From Pandoraea eparura (GTDB lineage Bacteria > Pseudomonadota > Gammaproteobacteria > Burkholderiales > Burkholderiaceae): a DNA stretch of 64,000 nt. The stretch spans positions 372,001 through 436,000 of the forward strand of contig NZ_CABPSH010000001.1 in NCBI RefSeq assembly GCF_902459725.1. Direction: 5' to 3'. Position 1 is the stretch's first letter. Each line of letters begins with the position of its first letter. Below the pieces are notes generated by a model that was not told the origin of the DNA, did no database searches, and was given only the letters and a program-made list of their open reading frames with translations. This document shows, piece after piece, positions 44,123-53,518 of the stretch. The position numbers and the translations under genes were made by a program.

Positions 44123-46093
44123 TCAATCCGCCAGCAGCATCGCAGGCAGCGGCCCGCGCAGCGCATTGCACACCACGATCGCCTGCGCGCTCAGCACGTC
44201 GTCGCGCGTGAGCACGGCTTCCACCGCCGACCACTTCGGGTCATCGAGCATCACGCCGCGCATCACGCCCGGCAGCACGCCGCACGACAGCGGCGGCGTC
44301 ATCCAGATGCCGTCTCGCTTGACGAACACATTGCTGCGCCCGCCCTCGGTGAGCTCGCCACGCTCATTGAAGCACAGCACGTCGAACGCCCCTTTCGCTT
44401 CTGCGCCCTTCCACGCCGCATCGTAACGCGCACGCACCGTTGTCTTGTGTCGCAGGAACAGGTCGTTCGCGCGCGTCGTGCACGCGGGATCGCTGGCCGC
44501 CGCCAGCAACACCTTGACGGGGTCGCCCGGTAGCGGTGCCAGCACGGCGTGCGTCATCGCGACCGTGCCGTCATGCGAGAGCGCGAGACGCACACGGTGA
44601 ACGCCTTCTTCGCCCAGCGTGGCGACGACCGCGTCGATCTGCGCCTGCAAGTCCGCTTCGTCGAAGCGAAAGCCGAAGCACTTCGCTGACGCCGCCAGGC
44701 GCGCCAGATGCCGTCCAAGATGGGCCACGCCGCACGCCTGCGTGGCCTGCATCGTCTCGAAGAGTTGAAAGCCCGGATCGAGCGCGCTCAGGAAGCACGC
44801 CTTGAGCTTGCACTCTTCGCGCTCCTCGTCCGCCCGGCTGTCGAGCACGATACCCGCCCCGACGCCCAACCGTCCGCGCCGCAGTCCGCTGGCGTCCGGG
44901 GCCTCGAGTTCGAGCGTGCGGATGGCGACGGACAGGCAAAAGTCGCCGAGCGCCTGCGGGTCGTCTTCCCGCGCATCGAGCCAGCCGATCGCGCCGGTGT
45001 AGAGCCCGCGCGGCGACGCCTCGAGTTCGCCGATCAGTTGCATCGCCCGATGTTTCGGCGCGCCGGTAATCGACCCGCAGGGATACAGCGCGCGCAGCAC
45101 GTCGGCAAACGTTGCCGCCGGCGGCAGCGTGGCCGTGACGGTCGATGTCATCTGCAGGACGCTCGCGAAGCGCGTCACCTCGAAGCGCTTCGGCACCTTG
45201 ACCGAGCCGGGGATTGCGAGGCGTCCGAGATCGTTGCGCAACAGATCGACGATCATCACGTTCTCGGCGCGGTTCTTCTCGTCGGCCGCGAGCGCGGCAC
45301 TGCGTTCGGCGTCGACCGATGCGTCGCCGCTGGCTGGCGCCGTGCCTTTCATCGGACGCGCTTCCATCTCGCCGCACGAATGGCGCAGGAACAGTTCCGG
45401 CGAGAGCGAGAGAATCGCCCGGCCGGCCACGCCCGACGCGCCGGGTAGCATCACAAGCGCGCCGTACGGCACCGGCTGACGCGCACGCAACCGGCGATAC
45501 AAGGCGACCGGCGAGCCGAACGCGTCGAAATTGAGACGGTAGGTGTAGTTGATCTGATAGCACTCGCCTTGCGCGAGCCAGTCGTGGATGCGGGCGATGG
45601 CGTCGTCGAAGGCGGCGTCGCTCACATCGCTGTGCAGCGCCGCGACGCCCGCCACGCCAGGCGTTGCGATGCCATCGCCGTTGCCGTTGCCCTTGCCGTT
45701 GCCGCTTCCGTTGCCGGTGCCATAGCTTCCGGCCGCTGCCGCCGCCGCGTCGCCGGCATCCGCCGCTTCGCGCTGCGACAACCAGGCCTGCGTTTGCGTG
45801 GCGTCGAGCCGCTGCAACTCACGAAACAGCAGGGTGCGCAATCGTCCCCGCGCGCGGCGCGTCGCCACCGTGTGCACGCCGGCCAGGCGTACACCGAATT
45901 CGTAGTCGGCCAGCAGCACGGCATGCAGGCCGTGGCGCGTGGCGTCTTCCACTTCGCGAAGCGCGTCCGAAAGCAAATCGGGCTCGTCGCAAGTCACCTC
46001 GCGTACGAGCCCGGTATACAGACGCGCCCCGCCGGCCGGATCCGCGCTGTCGTCCAACAGCGCGAACGCGGCCAAGGGGGCTTCACATGACAT
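44123..46093 (-). CDS. pabB: Aminodeoxychorismate synthase component I fused to a PabC-like lyase
   Basis: A 656-residue fusion. Residues about 165-440 are the chorismate-utilising PabB domain (GECYQINYTYRLNF, PERFLRHS-like SPELFLRHSCGEM, RPMKGTAPASGD, DLLRNDLGR, YPCGSITGAPKH, LGVGAGIVLDS). The last ~210 residues match class IV PLP lyases such as PabC (FETMQATQACGVAHL, NERGELTEGGRSNVFV, LSCGVLPGVMR). One chain would thus make 4-aminobenzoate from chorismate for folate, needing a separate PabA. A Gly/Asn-rich linker (about 122-142) is encoded by a GCCGTT hexamer tract. It begins 4 nt after dnaJ ends. Confidence 0.9.
   Translation of the reverse strand: MSCEAPLAAFALLDDSADPAGGARLYTGLVREVTCDEPDLLSDALREVEDATRHGLHAVLLADYEFGVRLAGVHTVATRRARGRLRTLLFRELQRLDATQTQAWLSQREAADAGDAAAAAAGSYGTGNGSGNGKGNGNGDGIATPGVAGVAALHSDVSDAAFDDAIARIHDWLAQGECYQINYTYRLNFDAFGSPVALYRRLRARQPVPYGALVMLPGASGVAGRAILSLSPELFLRHSCGEMEARPMKGTAPASGDASVDAERSAALAADEKNRAENVMIVDLLRNDLGRLAIPGSVKVPKRFEVTRFASVLQMTSTVTATLPPAATFADVLRALYPCGSITGAPKHRAMQLIGELEASPRGLYTGAIGWLDAREDDPQALGDFCLSVAIRTLELEAPDASGLRRGRLGVGAGIVLDSRADEEREECKLKACFLSALDPGFQLFETMQATQACGVAHLGRHLARLAASAKCFGFRFDEADLQAQIDAVVATLGEEGVHRVRLALSHDGTVAMTHAVLAPLPGDPVKVLLAAASDPACTTRANDLFLRHKTTVRARYDAAWKGAEAKGAFDVLCFNERGELTEGGRSNVFVKRDGIWMTPPLSCGVLPGVMRGVMLDDPKWSAVEAVLTRDDVLSAQAIVVCNALRGPLPAMLLAD
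45672..45722. repeat. Hexanucleotide tract inside the PabB-PabC gene
   Basis: GCCGTT-type hexamers repeat about seven times and encode a Gly-Asn-Gly-Ser/Lys linker. In-frame by design of six, so copy change would alter only linker length. Confidence 0.7.
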
Positions 46094-46097
46094 GGAA

Positions 46098-47249
46098 TTA
46101 CTCGAAGAACTGCTTCACGCGGTCGAACCAACCCTTCGTCTGCGGACTGTGGCGAGCGCCGCCAGCCTTGAGTGCCGTGTCGAAGTCGCGCAACATTTGC
46201 TTCTGCTTGTCGTCGAGCTTGACCGGCGTTTCCACCTGCACATGCACGTACAGATCGCCGGGATAGCTCGCGCGCAGGCCCTTGATGCCCTTGCCCCGCA
46301 GGCGGAACGTCTTGCCCGTCTGCGTGCCTTCCGGCACTTCGAACGTCGCCTTGCCGTGCAGCGTCGGCGCGTCGATGTCGCCGCCGAGGGCCGCCGTCGC
46401 GAACGAAATCGGCATCTGGCAATGCAGGTCGTCGCCGTCGCGCTCGAACACGTTGTGCGCCTTGATGTGGATTTCCACATACAGGTCGCCCGCCGGACCG
46501 CCGTTCACGCCCGGCTCGCCGTTGCCGGCCGAGCGGATGCGCATGCCGTCTTCGATACCCGCCGGGATCTTGATCTCCAGCGTCTTGGTCTTCTTGATCT
46601 TGCCCGAGCCGTGGCAGTTCGTGCAGGGGTCGGGCAGGTAAGAGCCGGTGCCGTGACACTTCGGGCAGGTCTGCTGAATGCTGAAGAAGCCCTGCGACAT
46701 GCGCACCGCGCCCGATCCGTTACAGGTCGGACAGGTCTCGGGCTTCGTGCCCGGCTTCGCGCCGTTACCGTGGCAGATCTCGCATTCGTCCCAGCTCGGC
46801 ACGCGAATCTGCGTGTCGAAGCCGTTCGCGGCCTGCTCGAGCGTAATCTCCATGTTGTAGCGCAGATCGGCGCCGCGATACACCTGCGGACCGCCGCGAC
46901 CACCCCGGCCGGCCGCACCGCCCGGACCACCCTGGCCGAAGATGTCGCCGAAGATATCGCCGAACGCGTCCGCGAAGCCGCCGAAGCCCTGTCCGCCCGC
47001 CCCGCCGAAGCCGCCCATATTGGGGTCGACGCCCGCGTGACCGTACTGGTCGTACGCAGCGCGCTTCTCCGGCTCGGAGAGCATCTCGTAAGCCTCTTTG
47101 ACTTCCTTGAACTTCTCTTCGGCGTCCTTGCTGTCCGGATTGCGGTCCGGATGGTACTTCATCGCCAGCTTGCGATACGCCTTCTTGATTTCGTCGTCGG
47201 CGGCGTTCTTGGCAACGCCAAGCACTTCGTAGTAATCACGTTTGGCCAT
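46098..47249 (-). CDS. dnaJ: Chaperone DnaJ
   Basis: DnaJ stimulates DnaK ATP hydrolysis and delivers substrates. The 383-residue protein has the J domain ([23 protein letters not shown] in KYHPDRNP, about 33), a Gly/Phe-rich region, four CxxCxGxG zinc repeats ([32 protein letters not shown]), and the C-terminal substrate-binding region. The ATG at 47249 is chosen; the extra 4 residues upstream are not conserved. It follows dnaK, with a likely terminator between them, so it may be partly separate. Confidence 0.97.
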   Translation of the reverse strand: MAKRDYYEVLGVAKNAADDEIKKAYRKLAMKYHPDRNPDSKDAEEKFKEVKEAYEMLSEPEKRAAYDQYGHAGVDPNMGGFGGAGGQGFGGFADAFGDIFGDIFGQGGPGGAAGRGGRGGPQVYRGADLRYNMEITLEQAANGFDTQIRVPSWDECEICHGNGAKPGTKPETCPTCNGSGAVRMSQGFFSIQQTCPKCHGTGSYLPDPCTNCHGSGKIKKTKTLEIKIPAGIEDGMRIRSAGNGEPGVNGGPAGDLYVEIHIKAHNVFERDGDDLHCQMPISFATAALGGDIDAPTLHGKATFEVPEGTQTGKTFRLRGKGIKGLRASYPGDLYVHVQVETPVKLDDKQKQMLRDFDTALKAGGARHSPQTKGWFDRVKQFFE

Positions 47250-47285
47250 AAGTCTTTCCAATGTTGGCGCATGTCGCCATCAGGC

Positions 47286-47333
47286 AAAAAGCCGGGTCGA
47301 GATTCCCTTGGCAGAGAACTTCGATACCCGGCC
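47286..47333 (-). terminator. Terminator after dnaK
   Basis: GCCGGGT and ACCCGGC arms (47291-47297, 47326-47332), extended by TCGA, with a T5 run on the minus strand. It lies between dnaK and dnaJ and may reduce read-through. Confidence 0.6.
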
Positions 47334-47376
47334 TACACGCGACGCACACTCGCGTGCGTCGCGCGCCATGCACGCC

Positions 47377-49302
47377 TTACTTCTTGTCGGTGACGTCCTT
47401 CACTTCGGCGTCGACGACGTTATCGTCATGCGGCTTGCCCGGCTCGGCGCCCGCGGCACCCGCAGCACCGGCTTGCGCCTGCATGTCGGCATACATCTTT
47501 TCGCCGAGCTTCTGGCTGGCCGTGCCCAGCGCCTCGACCTTGGCATCGATGTCTGCCTTGTCCGAACCGCGCAGCGCATCTTCCAGTGCCGTGATGGCCG
47601 ATTCGATCGCTTCCTTTTCCGAGGCTTCGATCTTGTCGCCGTACTCGGTCAGCGCCTTGCGGGTGCTGTGGACCAGGGCGTCGCCCTGATTGCGGGCGTC
47701 GGCCAGTTCGCGCGCCTTCTTGTCTTCCTCGGCATTGAGCTCGGCATCCTTGACCATCTGCTCGATCTCGGCGTCCGACAGACCCGAGTTCGCCTTGATG
47801 ACGATCTTGTTTTCCTTGCCCGTCGCCTTGTCCTTCGCGCCGACGTGCAAAATGCCGTTGGCGTCGATGTCGAAGGTCACTTCGATCTGCGGCGTACCGC
47901 GTGCGGCGGGCGGAATGCCCTCGAGGTTGAACTCGCCCAGCGACTTGTTGCCGGCGGCCATCTCGCGCTCACCCTGATACACCTTGATCGTCACGGCCGG
48001 CTGGTTGTCGTCGGCCGTCGAGAACACTTGCGAGTGCTTCGTCGGAATCGTGGTGTTCTTCGTGATCATCTTCGTCATCACGCCGCCGAGCGTTTCGATA
48101 CCCAGCGAGAGCGGCGTCACGTCGAGAAGCAGCACGTCCTTGCGGTCGCCCGAGAGGACCGAGCCCTGAATCGAGGCGCCTGCCGCCACGGCTTCATCCG
48201 GGTTCACGTCCTTGCGCGGTTCCTTGCCGAAGAACTCCTTGACCTTCTCCTGCACCTTCGGCATGCGCGTCATACCGCCGACCAGAATCACGTCGTCGAT
48301 GTCGCTCACCTTCACGCCGGCATCCTTGATGGCCAGACGGCACGGCTCGATCGTGCGGGCGATCAGCTCTTCGACCAGCGCTTCGAGCTTGGCGCGCGTA
48401 ATCTTCAGGTTCAAGTGCTTCGGACCCGAGGCGTCAGCCGTGATGTACGGCAGGTTGATTTCGGTCTGCTGGCTCGACGACAGCTCGATCTTGGCCTTTT
48501 CGGCAGCTTCCTTCAGGCGTTGCAGCGCGAGCACGTCCTTCGACAGATCGACGCCTTGTTCCTTCTTGAACTCACCGATGATGTAGTCGATGATGCGCTG
48601 GTCGAAGTCTTCGCCACCGAGGAACGTGTCGCCGTTGGTCGACAGCACTTCGAACTGGTGTTCGCCGTCCACATCCGCGATTTCGATGATCGAAATGTCG
48701 AACGTGCCGCCACCCAGGTCATACACCGCGATCTTGCGGTCGCCGCCTTCCTTCTTGTCCAGACCGAATGCCAATGCGGCAGCGGTCGGCTCGTTGATGA
48801 TGCGCTTGACTTCCAGACCGGCGATACGACCCGCGTCCTTCGTCGCCTGACGCTGACTGTCGTTGAAGTAGGCCGGCACCGTGATCACGGCTTCCGTGAC
48901 CGGCTCGCCCAGGTAATCCTCGGCGGTCTTCTTCATCTTGCGCAGCACTTCGGCGGAAATCTGCGGCGGGGCCAGCTTCTGGTCGCGCACTTCCACCCAG
49001 GCGTCGCCATTGTCAGCCTTGACAATCTTGTAAGGCATCAGGCCGATGTCCTTCTGCACTTCCTTTTCTTCGAAGCGACGGCCGATCAGGCGCTTGACGG
49101 CGTACAGCGTGTTCTTCGGATTGGTCACCGCCTGGCGCTTGGCCGGCGCGCCGACCAGAATCTCGCCGTCTTCCATATAGGCGATGATCGACGGCGTGGT
49201 GCGGGCACCTTCCGCGTTCTCGATGATCTTGACCTGATTGCCTTCCATGACGGCCACGCACGAGTTCGTGGTGCCCAAGTCGATACCGATGATTTTGCCC
49301 AT
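47377..49302 (-). CDS. dnaK: Chaperone DnaK (Hsp70)
   Basis: A 641-residue Hsp70 starting [20 protein letters not shown]. The nucleotide-binding domain has [31 protein letters not shown] and [10 protein letters not shown]; the substrate-binding domain and lid end in EVKDVTDKK. It is full length for proteobacterial DnaK. It lies between grpE and dnaJ and has its own heat-shock-like promoter. Confidence 0.98.
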   Translation of the reverse strand: MGKIIGIDLGTTNSCVAVMEGNQVKIIENAEGARTTPSIIAYMEDGEILVGAPAKRQAVTNPKNTLYAVKRLIGRRFEEKEVQKDIGLMPYKIVKADNGDAWVEVRDQKLAPPQISAEVLRKMKKTAEDYLGEPVTEAVITVPAYFNDSQRQATKDAGRIAGLEVKRIINEPTAAALAFGLDKKEGGDRKIAVYDLGGGTFDISIIEIADVDGEHQFEVLSTNGDTFLGGEDFDQRIIDYIIGEFKKEQGVDLSKDVLALQRLKEAAEKAKIELSSSQQTEINLPYITADASGPKHLNLKITRAKLEALVEELIARTIEPCRLAIKDAGVKVSDIDDVILVGGMTRMPKVQEKVKEFFGKEPRKDVNPDEAVAAGASIQGSVLSGDRKDVLLLDVTPLSLGIETLGGVMTKMITKNTTIPTKHSQVFSTADDNQPAVTIKVYQGEREMAAGNKSLGEFNLEGIPPAARGTPQIEVTFDIDANGILHVGAKDKATGKENKIVIKANSGLSDAEIEQMVKDAELNAEEDKKARELADARNQGDALVHSTRKALTEYGDKIEASEKEAIESAITALEDALRGSDKADIDAKVEALGTASQKLGEKMYADMQAQAGAAGAAGAEPGKPHDDNVVDAEVKDVTDKK

Positions 49303-49373
49303 GACTATTTCTCCTAGCGTCCTTTGCGTCGTTCCGTGGGGCCTGTAGCCCGCTTAAATCGTTGATCTGCACG

Positions 49374-49404
49374 TCATATGGGTGCAGCCCGGTCCATTTC
49401 AAGA
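49374..49404 (-). promoter_or_regulatory. Sigma-32-like promoter of dnaK
   Basis: CTTGAAA (minus strand, ending near 49397) and CCCATATGA (49382-49374) with about 14-15 bp between, resembling the CTTGAAA...CCCCATNT heat-shock consensus. The dnaK ATG is 72 nt downstream. Confidence 0.6.
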
Positions 49405-49558
49405 CCCTTCTTGTCGTCCGGTTTTGCAGCGCCCCGTGCCGACGTCGCCATCCGCGGGAAACCCGTGCAGCGCCGGGGTCCCGCCGGTCGTGCCGCCTGC
49501 CGGAACGTCGAAGCTTGCCATGATGTCATGGCGCTCGACGCCGGCCCGGCGCCGTGAA

Positions 49559-50104
49559 TTACTTGGCCGCGGCGACGGTCACGAGCGCCGGGCGCAGCAC
49601 GCGCTCGGCGATCAGGTACCCCTTTTGCAGCACCGTCACGACCGTGTTCGGCTCTTGCTCGGAGGGCACCATCGAGATGGCCTGATGCTGATGCGGATCG
49701 AACTTCACGCCGGCCGCGTCGATGACCGTCACCCGGCTGCGCTCGAGCGCCGAGACGAGCTGGCGCAACGTCAGGGCAACCCCTTCCTGCAGCTTGGCCA
49801 CGTCGCCGCTCTGGTCGGCCGCGGCAGCTTCCAGACTGTCGATCACCGGCAACAGGTTCTCTGCGAAGCTCTCGACGGCGAATTTACGGGCCTTCGCCAC
49901 ATCCTCTTCCGCACGGCGGCGGACGTTCTCCATCTCGGCGCGCGCGCGCAGGGCGTCGTCGCGCAGGGCAGCCGCCTCGGCCTGTGCCGCCAGAAGTTGC
50001 GCCTCGACCGAGGGCAGCGCGTCGTTCGCGCCCGCAGCGTCGGTCGGGGCCGCTTCGGCCTGGGACGGAATCGGCTGATCGGGGGTGTTTTGCGGTTCAG
50101 TCAT
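49559..50104 (-). CDS. grpE: Nucleotide exchange factor GrpE
   Basis: GrpE releases ADP from DnaK. The 181-residue protein has a Pro/Gln/Ala-rich N-terminus, a long coiled coil ([20 protein letters not shown] to [19 protein letters not shown]), and the C-terminal beta domain [36 protein letters not shown] and [18 protein letters not shown]. It precedes dnaK by 256 nt on the same strand and has a convincing sigma-32-like promoter. Confidence 0.96.
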   Translation of the reverse strand: MTEPQNTPDQPIPSQAEAAPTDAAGANDALPSVEAQLLAAQAEAAALRDDALRARAEMENVRRRAEEDVAKARKFAVESFAENLLPVIDSLEAAAADQSGDVAKLQEGVALTLRQLVSALERSRVTVIDAAGVKFDPHQHQAISMVPSEQEPNTVVTVLQKGYLIAERVLRPALVTVAAAK

Positions 50105-50172
50105 GAGCTTGAGTCGTCAAAAGGTTCTTGCGGCGCACCACGACGATGCGCCACCGGTTCAAATCCCTTTGC

Positions 50173-50203
50173 ATAGTAGGGGCGTTCACACCGATTTCAA
50201 GGG
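50173..50203 (-). promoter_or_regulatory. Sigma-32-like promoter of grpE
   Basis: CCCTTGAAA (50203-50195) and CCCCTACTAT (50182-50173), 12 bp apart, closely follow the heat-shock consensus. The grpE ATG is 69 nt downstream. Confidence 0.7.
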
Positions 50204-50403
50204 CTGGCGGGCATGTTGTGCGCCATACCGGTGCGCGCCGCGTGCCGGCAAACATCCGGTTACACGCGTTACGAGTCCGCTATTGTATCGGCCGTTGCTG
50301 CGACCTAACATGAAATACGGTTTGGCGAATGCATGTGCCGCGCCGAACCCGGCCGCTCGCCGGACATCCCCGGTTCGCACGAGTGTTCTCTCAGGAGCGC
50401 ATC

Positions 50404-50592
50404 ATGAAGCTGCCACTGGCTGTTGTCTTCATCCTTGCGTTGGTGACGACGGTAACGATTACGATCTGCTTGTCCGGCGCAGTCACGCCCCGCGATACCG
50501 AGTACGGTGGCGTACGGGCGGTGCTGTATCACGACTTCGAAATGCCGGGCGTTCCGGTGAATTCGTCCAATACCGGCATTCCTTCGCGCTAG
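50404..50592 (+). CDS. Small membrane or secreted protein, 62 residues, unknown
   Basis: Starts MKLPLAVVFILALVTTVTIT, a signal-anchor-like hydrophobic stretch (residues 3-24), followed by a short polar tail (SGAVTPRDTEYGG ... SNTGIPSR). CAGGAG lies about 9 nt upstream of the ATG. No family is recognised. It lies alone between grpE and hslR, on the opposite strand to both. Good codon third positions and the Shine-Dalgarno support translation. Confidence 0.6.
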   Translation: MKLPLAVVFILALVTTVTITICLSGAVTPRDTEYGGVRAVLYHDFEMPGVPVNSSNTGIPSR

Positions 50593-50674
50593 TCACCCGA
50601 GAGCGCGGCCGTCGCAGCGACAGGCCAGCGCTCTCGCACGTCCTCCCACGCTGCGCCCCATTACGCCACGTCCC

Positions 50675-51076
50675 CTACTCGCCAACGCCGCCGAGACGCC
50701 GCCGATCCCGTTTGGTCGGTCGCCCATGCAGTTGCGCAGCGGGCTCCTGAAAGAGACGCCGACGCTCACTCTCGTCGGCACGCGCGCGCCGACTGGCGTC
50801 GGTCTCTTCATACAGCGACTGTGCCACCGGGGCCGAGCCCCGAACTTCCGCGATGGCTTTCACACGCACTTCCCAGCGCGTGCTGCCGTTGTCCACCGTG
50901 ACGAGATCTCCCGGGCGGACGTCGCGCGCCGGTTTGACGCGTGCGTCGTTGCACAGCACTCGACCACGATCCACCGCCTGTGTGGCGAGCGAGCGTGTCT
51001 TGAAGAAACGCGCCGCCCACAACCATTTGTCGATGCGCGTGGCGGCCTGCGGAGAATCGTCGACCTTGACCGTCAT
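50675..51076 (-). CDS. hslR: RNA-binding S4 protein, heat-shock protein 15 (HslR) type
   Basis: A 133-residue protein starting [20 protein letters not shown]. The S4 domain is at about 14-75 ([37 protein letters not shown]), with a basic, arginine-rich C-terminus ([13 protein letters not shown]). E. coli HslR rescues stalled 50S subunits carrying nascent chains. The ATG overlaps the hemH stop by 4 nt (ATGA). In the heat-shock neighbourhood (hrcA, grpE) it fits the family. Confidence 0.9.
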   Translation of the reverse strand: MTVKVDDSPQAATRIDKWLWAARFFKTRSLATQAVDRGRVLCNDARVKPARDVRPGDLVTVDNGSTRWEVRVKAIAEVRGSAPVAQSLYEETDASRRARADESERRRLFQEPAAQLHGRPTKRDRRRLGGVGE

Positions 51077-52266
51077 GTGCTCGCTCCCGGCTGGCCCGGT
51101 GCCGATGCGGCCGATGCCACCGATGCAGCCGCCGCGGCGTTGGCTTCGTCGAACGCCGCCACGGCCGCCACTTGCCGCTGCCGGGTCGAGGCCACCGCCG
51201 CCGCCGAGGCCTGGGCCGCGCCCTCGGGCGTCAGCACCGGCCACCCTTGCAGGTGGCGCGCCGCAATTTCGCCAAGCGCCGTGATCCAGGCGCTCGCACC
51301 GTTCAGACACGGAATGAAGTGGAACGCCTTACCGCCGGCGGACAGATATGCTTGGCGGCCTTCCATATTGATTTCTTCAAGCGTCTCGAGACAGTCGGAG
51401 GTGAAGCCCGGGCAGAACACGTCGACCCGCGGCGTACCGCCACGGCCCAACTCTTCGAGCGTGGGCGCCGTGTACGGCTGCAGCCATTCGGCCTTGCCGA
51501 AACGCGACTGGAAGGTGAGGCGGCAGGTCGTCTCGTCGAGGCCCAGCGCGGCGGCCAGCGCACGCGCGGTCTTCACGCACTGGTCGTGATACGGGTCGCC
51601 CAGGTCGAGCGTGCGGCGCGGCACGCCGTGAAAGCTCAGCAACAGCCGCTCGCCCGCCGAGAAGTCGGGCCGGCCATGCTGCTGCCAATAGCCTTCCACC
51701 TGCTGGCGCAGTGCCTCGATGTACGCCGGATGATCGTGGTAGTCGCGCACCGTGCGCACGTCGGGCTGATTGCGCAGCCGGCCGAGCACACGGAACACGG
51801 CGTCGGTCGCGGTGGCGGTCGTACTGCTCGAATACTGCGGATAGAGCGGCAGCACCAGAATGCGCTCCACCCCGTTTTGCCGCAGCGCGCGAATGCGCTC
51901 CGGAATCGACGGATTGCCATAGCGCATGGCGTAGTCGACGACGACGTCGTAATCGTTGGCATGCAGCAAGGCGCGCAACGCGTTCGTCTGGTACTCGGTG
52001 TTGACCTTGAGCGGCGAGCCGTCGCGGCTCCAGATCGTCGCGTATTTCCGCGCCGACTGACGCGAGCGCAACGGCAGGATCACCAGCCGCAGCAACGGCT
52101 GCCATATCAGCGGGGGAATTTCCACGACGCGAGGATCCGACAGGAACTCGCGCAAATAGCGGCGCACGGCCGCGGGACGCGGCTCGTCGGGTGTGCCGAG
52201 GTTGATCAGCAGAACGGCAGTCTTGCCGGTCTGGCCATGCGAAATGGGTTCGGGATCGAAGCGCAT
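51073..52266 (-). CDS. hemH: Ferrochelatase with a long Ala-rich C-terminal tail
   Basis: HemH inserts Fe2+ into protoporphyrin IX. The 397-residue protein has [55 protein letters not shown] (catalytic His) and [20 protein letters not shown]. The catalytic part ends by about residue 345; the rest is low-complexity Ala/Ser ([20 protein letters not shown] and more) and adds about 50 residues to the usual length. The ATG at 52266 is preferred, with TAAAGT 7 nt upstream. It overlaps hslR (ATGA) and lies 110 nt downstream of hrcA. Confidence 0.93.
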   Translation of the reverse strand: MRFDPEPISHGQTGKTAVLLINLGTPDEPRPAAVRRYLREFLSDPRVVEIPPLIWQPLLRLVILPLRSRQSARKYATIWSRDGSPLKVNTEYQTNALRALLHANDYDVVVDYAMRYGNPSIPERIRALRQNGVERILVLPLYPQYSSSTTATATDAVFRVLGRLRNQPDVRTVRDYHDHPAYIEALRQQVEGYWQQHGRPDFSAGERLLLSFHGVPRRTLDLGDPYHDQCVKTARALAAALGLDETTCRLTFQSRFGKAEWLQPYTAPTLEELGRGGTPRVDVFCPGFTSDCLETLEEINMEGRQAYLSAGGKAFHFIPCLNGASAWITALGEIAARHLQGWPVLTPEGAAQASAAAVASTRQRQVAAVAAFDEANAAAAASVASAASAPGQPGAST

Positions 52267-52273
52267 GGAGCGT

Positions 52274-52279
52274 ACTTTA
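52274..52279 (-). promoter_or_regulatory. -10-like box of hemH, 7 nt before ATG
   Basis: TAAAGT (a weak match) ends 7 nt before the hemH ATG on the minus strand; no Shine-Dalgarno is seen. Confidence 0.25.
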
Positions 52280-52376
52280 CCGCAAGGCGGGCGGAGGGTG
52301 CCGCGCCCCACCGCCGGCGCGCCGACTCGGCACCTCTGAACGAAGGCCGGTGCCGGCATCGCCGAGGCGATGCCGC

Positions 52377-53405
52377 CTAGTGCTGGCTGAGCGCGTTGGA
52401 AAGCAGCTTGGCCGTGATGTCGACGATCGGAATCACGCGCTCGTAGGCCATGCGGGTCGGGCCGATCACGCCCAGCGTGCCGACCACTTCGCCGTCGACT
52501 TCATAAGGTGCCGTGATGACCGTCATCTCCTCGATCGGCACGAGACTCGACTCGCCGCCAATGAAAATCTGCACGCCCTGCGCGCGGCTAGAGACATCGA
52601 GCAACTGCAGCAGGCCGGTCTTCGACTCGAACACGTCGAACAGCTTGCGCAGGCGCGCCATGTTCGACGACAGATCTTCCACGCCCAGCAGATTGCGCTC
52701 GCCCGAGATCAGCACGCTCTCGCGCGAGGTGTCGGCCATGGCGTCGCTGCCGGCCTGAACGGCCGCCTGCATCAGGGCACTCATGTCGGAGCGCAGGGCA
52801 TCGAGTTCGCCGCGCAAGGACGCGCGCACCTCATCGAAGCTTTGGCCGCCGAAATGGGCGTTCAGATAGTTCGCCGCCTCGACCAGTTGCGCCGGGGAAT
52901 GATCCTTTTCCGTCAGGATGATGCGGTTCTGCACGTCGCCGTCGGGGGTGACGATGATCAGCAGCACGCGCTTGTCCGAGAGCCGCAGAAATTCGATCTG
53001 CCGGAAGGTCTGGCTGCGGCGCGGCGTCAGCACCACGCCCGCGAACTGCGAGAGATTCGAGAGCACTTCCGCGGCCGAGGCGACCAGTTGCTGCGGTCCC
53101 GCCGGCTGCAGCCGCGTCTGCACCTGCGACGCCAACTGATGTGCGGCATCGCCAAGCGGGCGAACCGTGAGCATGGTGTCGACGAACAACCGGTAGGCGC
53201 GCGGCGTGGGGATGCGTCCGGCAGACGTATGGGGGCTGGCCACGAAACCGAGCGCCTCGAGGTCGGCCATCGCATTGCGAATGGTCGCCGGCGACAGGTC
53301 GAGCCCGGAGTATCGGGAAAGCGTGCGCGACCCCACCGGCTGGCCATCGGCGATGTACCGTTCGATCAGGGTTTTGAGTAGCGTTTGCGCACGTTGATCT
53401 AGCAT
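52377..53405 (-). CDS. hrcA: Heat-inducible transcription repressor HrcA
   Basis: HrcA represses chaperone genes through the CIRCE operator with help from GroEL. The 342-residue protein starts [20 protein letters not shown]. It has the winged helix [20 protein letters not shown] and [15 protein letters not shown], then [20 protein letters not shown], and the C-terminal [15 protein letters not shown]. No CIRCE is seen in the dnaK or grpE upstream regions here, so targets may lie elsewhere. TACAAT is 7 nt before the ATG at 53405. It is divergent from nadK. Confidence 0.95.
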   Translation of the reverse strand: MLDQRAQTLLKTLIERYIADGQPVGSRTLSRYSGLDLSPATIRNAMADLEALGFVASPHTSAGRIPTPRAYRLFVDTMLTVRPLGDAAHQLASQVQTRLQPAGPQQLVASAAEVLSNLSQFAGVVLTPRRSQTFRQIEFLRLSDKRVLLIIVTPDGDVQNRIILTEKDHSPAQLVEAANYLNAHFGGQSFDEVRASLRGELDALRSDMSALMQAAVQAGSDAMADTSRESVLISGERNLLGVEDLSSNMARLRKLFDVFESKTGLLQLLDVSSRAQGVQIFIGGESSLVPIEEMTVITAPYEVDGEVVGTLGVIGPTRMAYERVIPIVDITAKLLSNALSQH

Positions 53406-53412
53406 GGCGAAA

Positions 53413-53418
53413 ATTGTA
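53413..53418 (-). promoter_or_regulatory. -10-like box of hrcA, 7 nt before ATG
   Basis: TACAAT on the minus strand ends 7 nt before the hrcA ATG, predicting a leaderless mRNA. Confidence 0.45.
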
Positions 53419-53506
53419 ACGCGAAATGTACAACCACGGCGTGCGGCAAACCCCGACGGGGTTGGCAAGGCCACGCGTGCCGATGGTTGCTGTCATCGAC
53501 TTATGG

Positions 53507-53512
53507 TGTAAT
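53507..53512 (+). promoter_or_regulatory. -10-like box of nadK, 6 nt before ATG
   Basis: TGTAAT ends 6 nt before the ATG at 53519 and helps choose that start. Confidence 0.4.
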
Positions 53513-53518
53513 GGCGGC

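Noticed and set aside
49303-50403. A CIRCE operator near grpE or dnaK
   Set aside because: I looked for TTAGCACTC and its partner and found none; only sigma-32-like promoters are visible.
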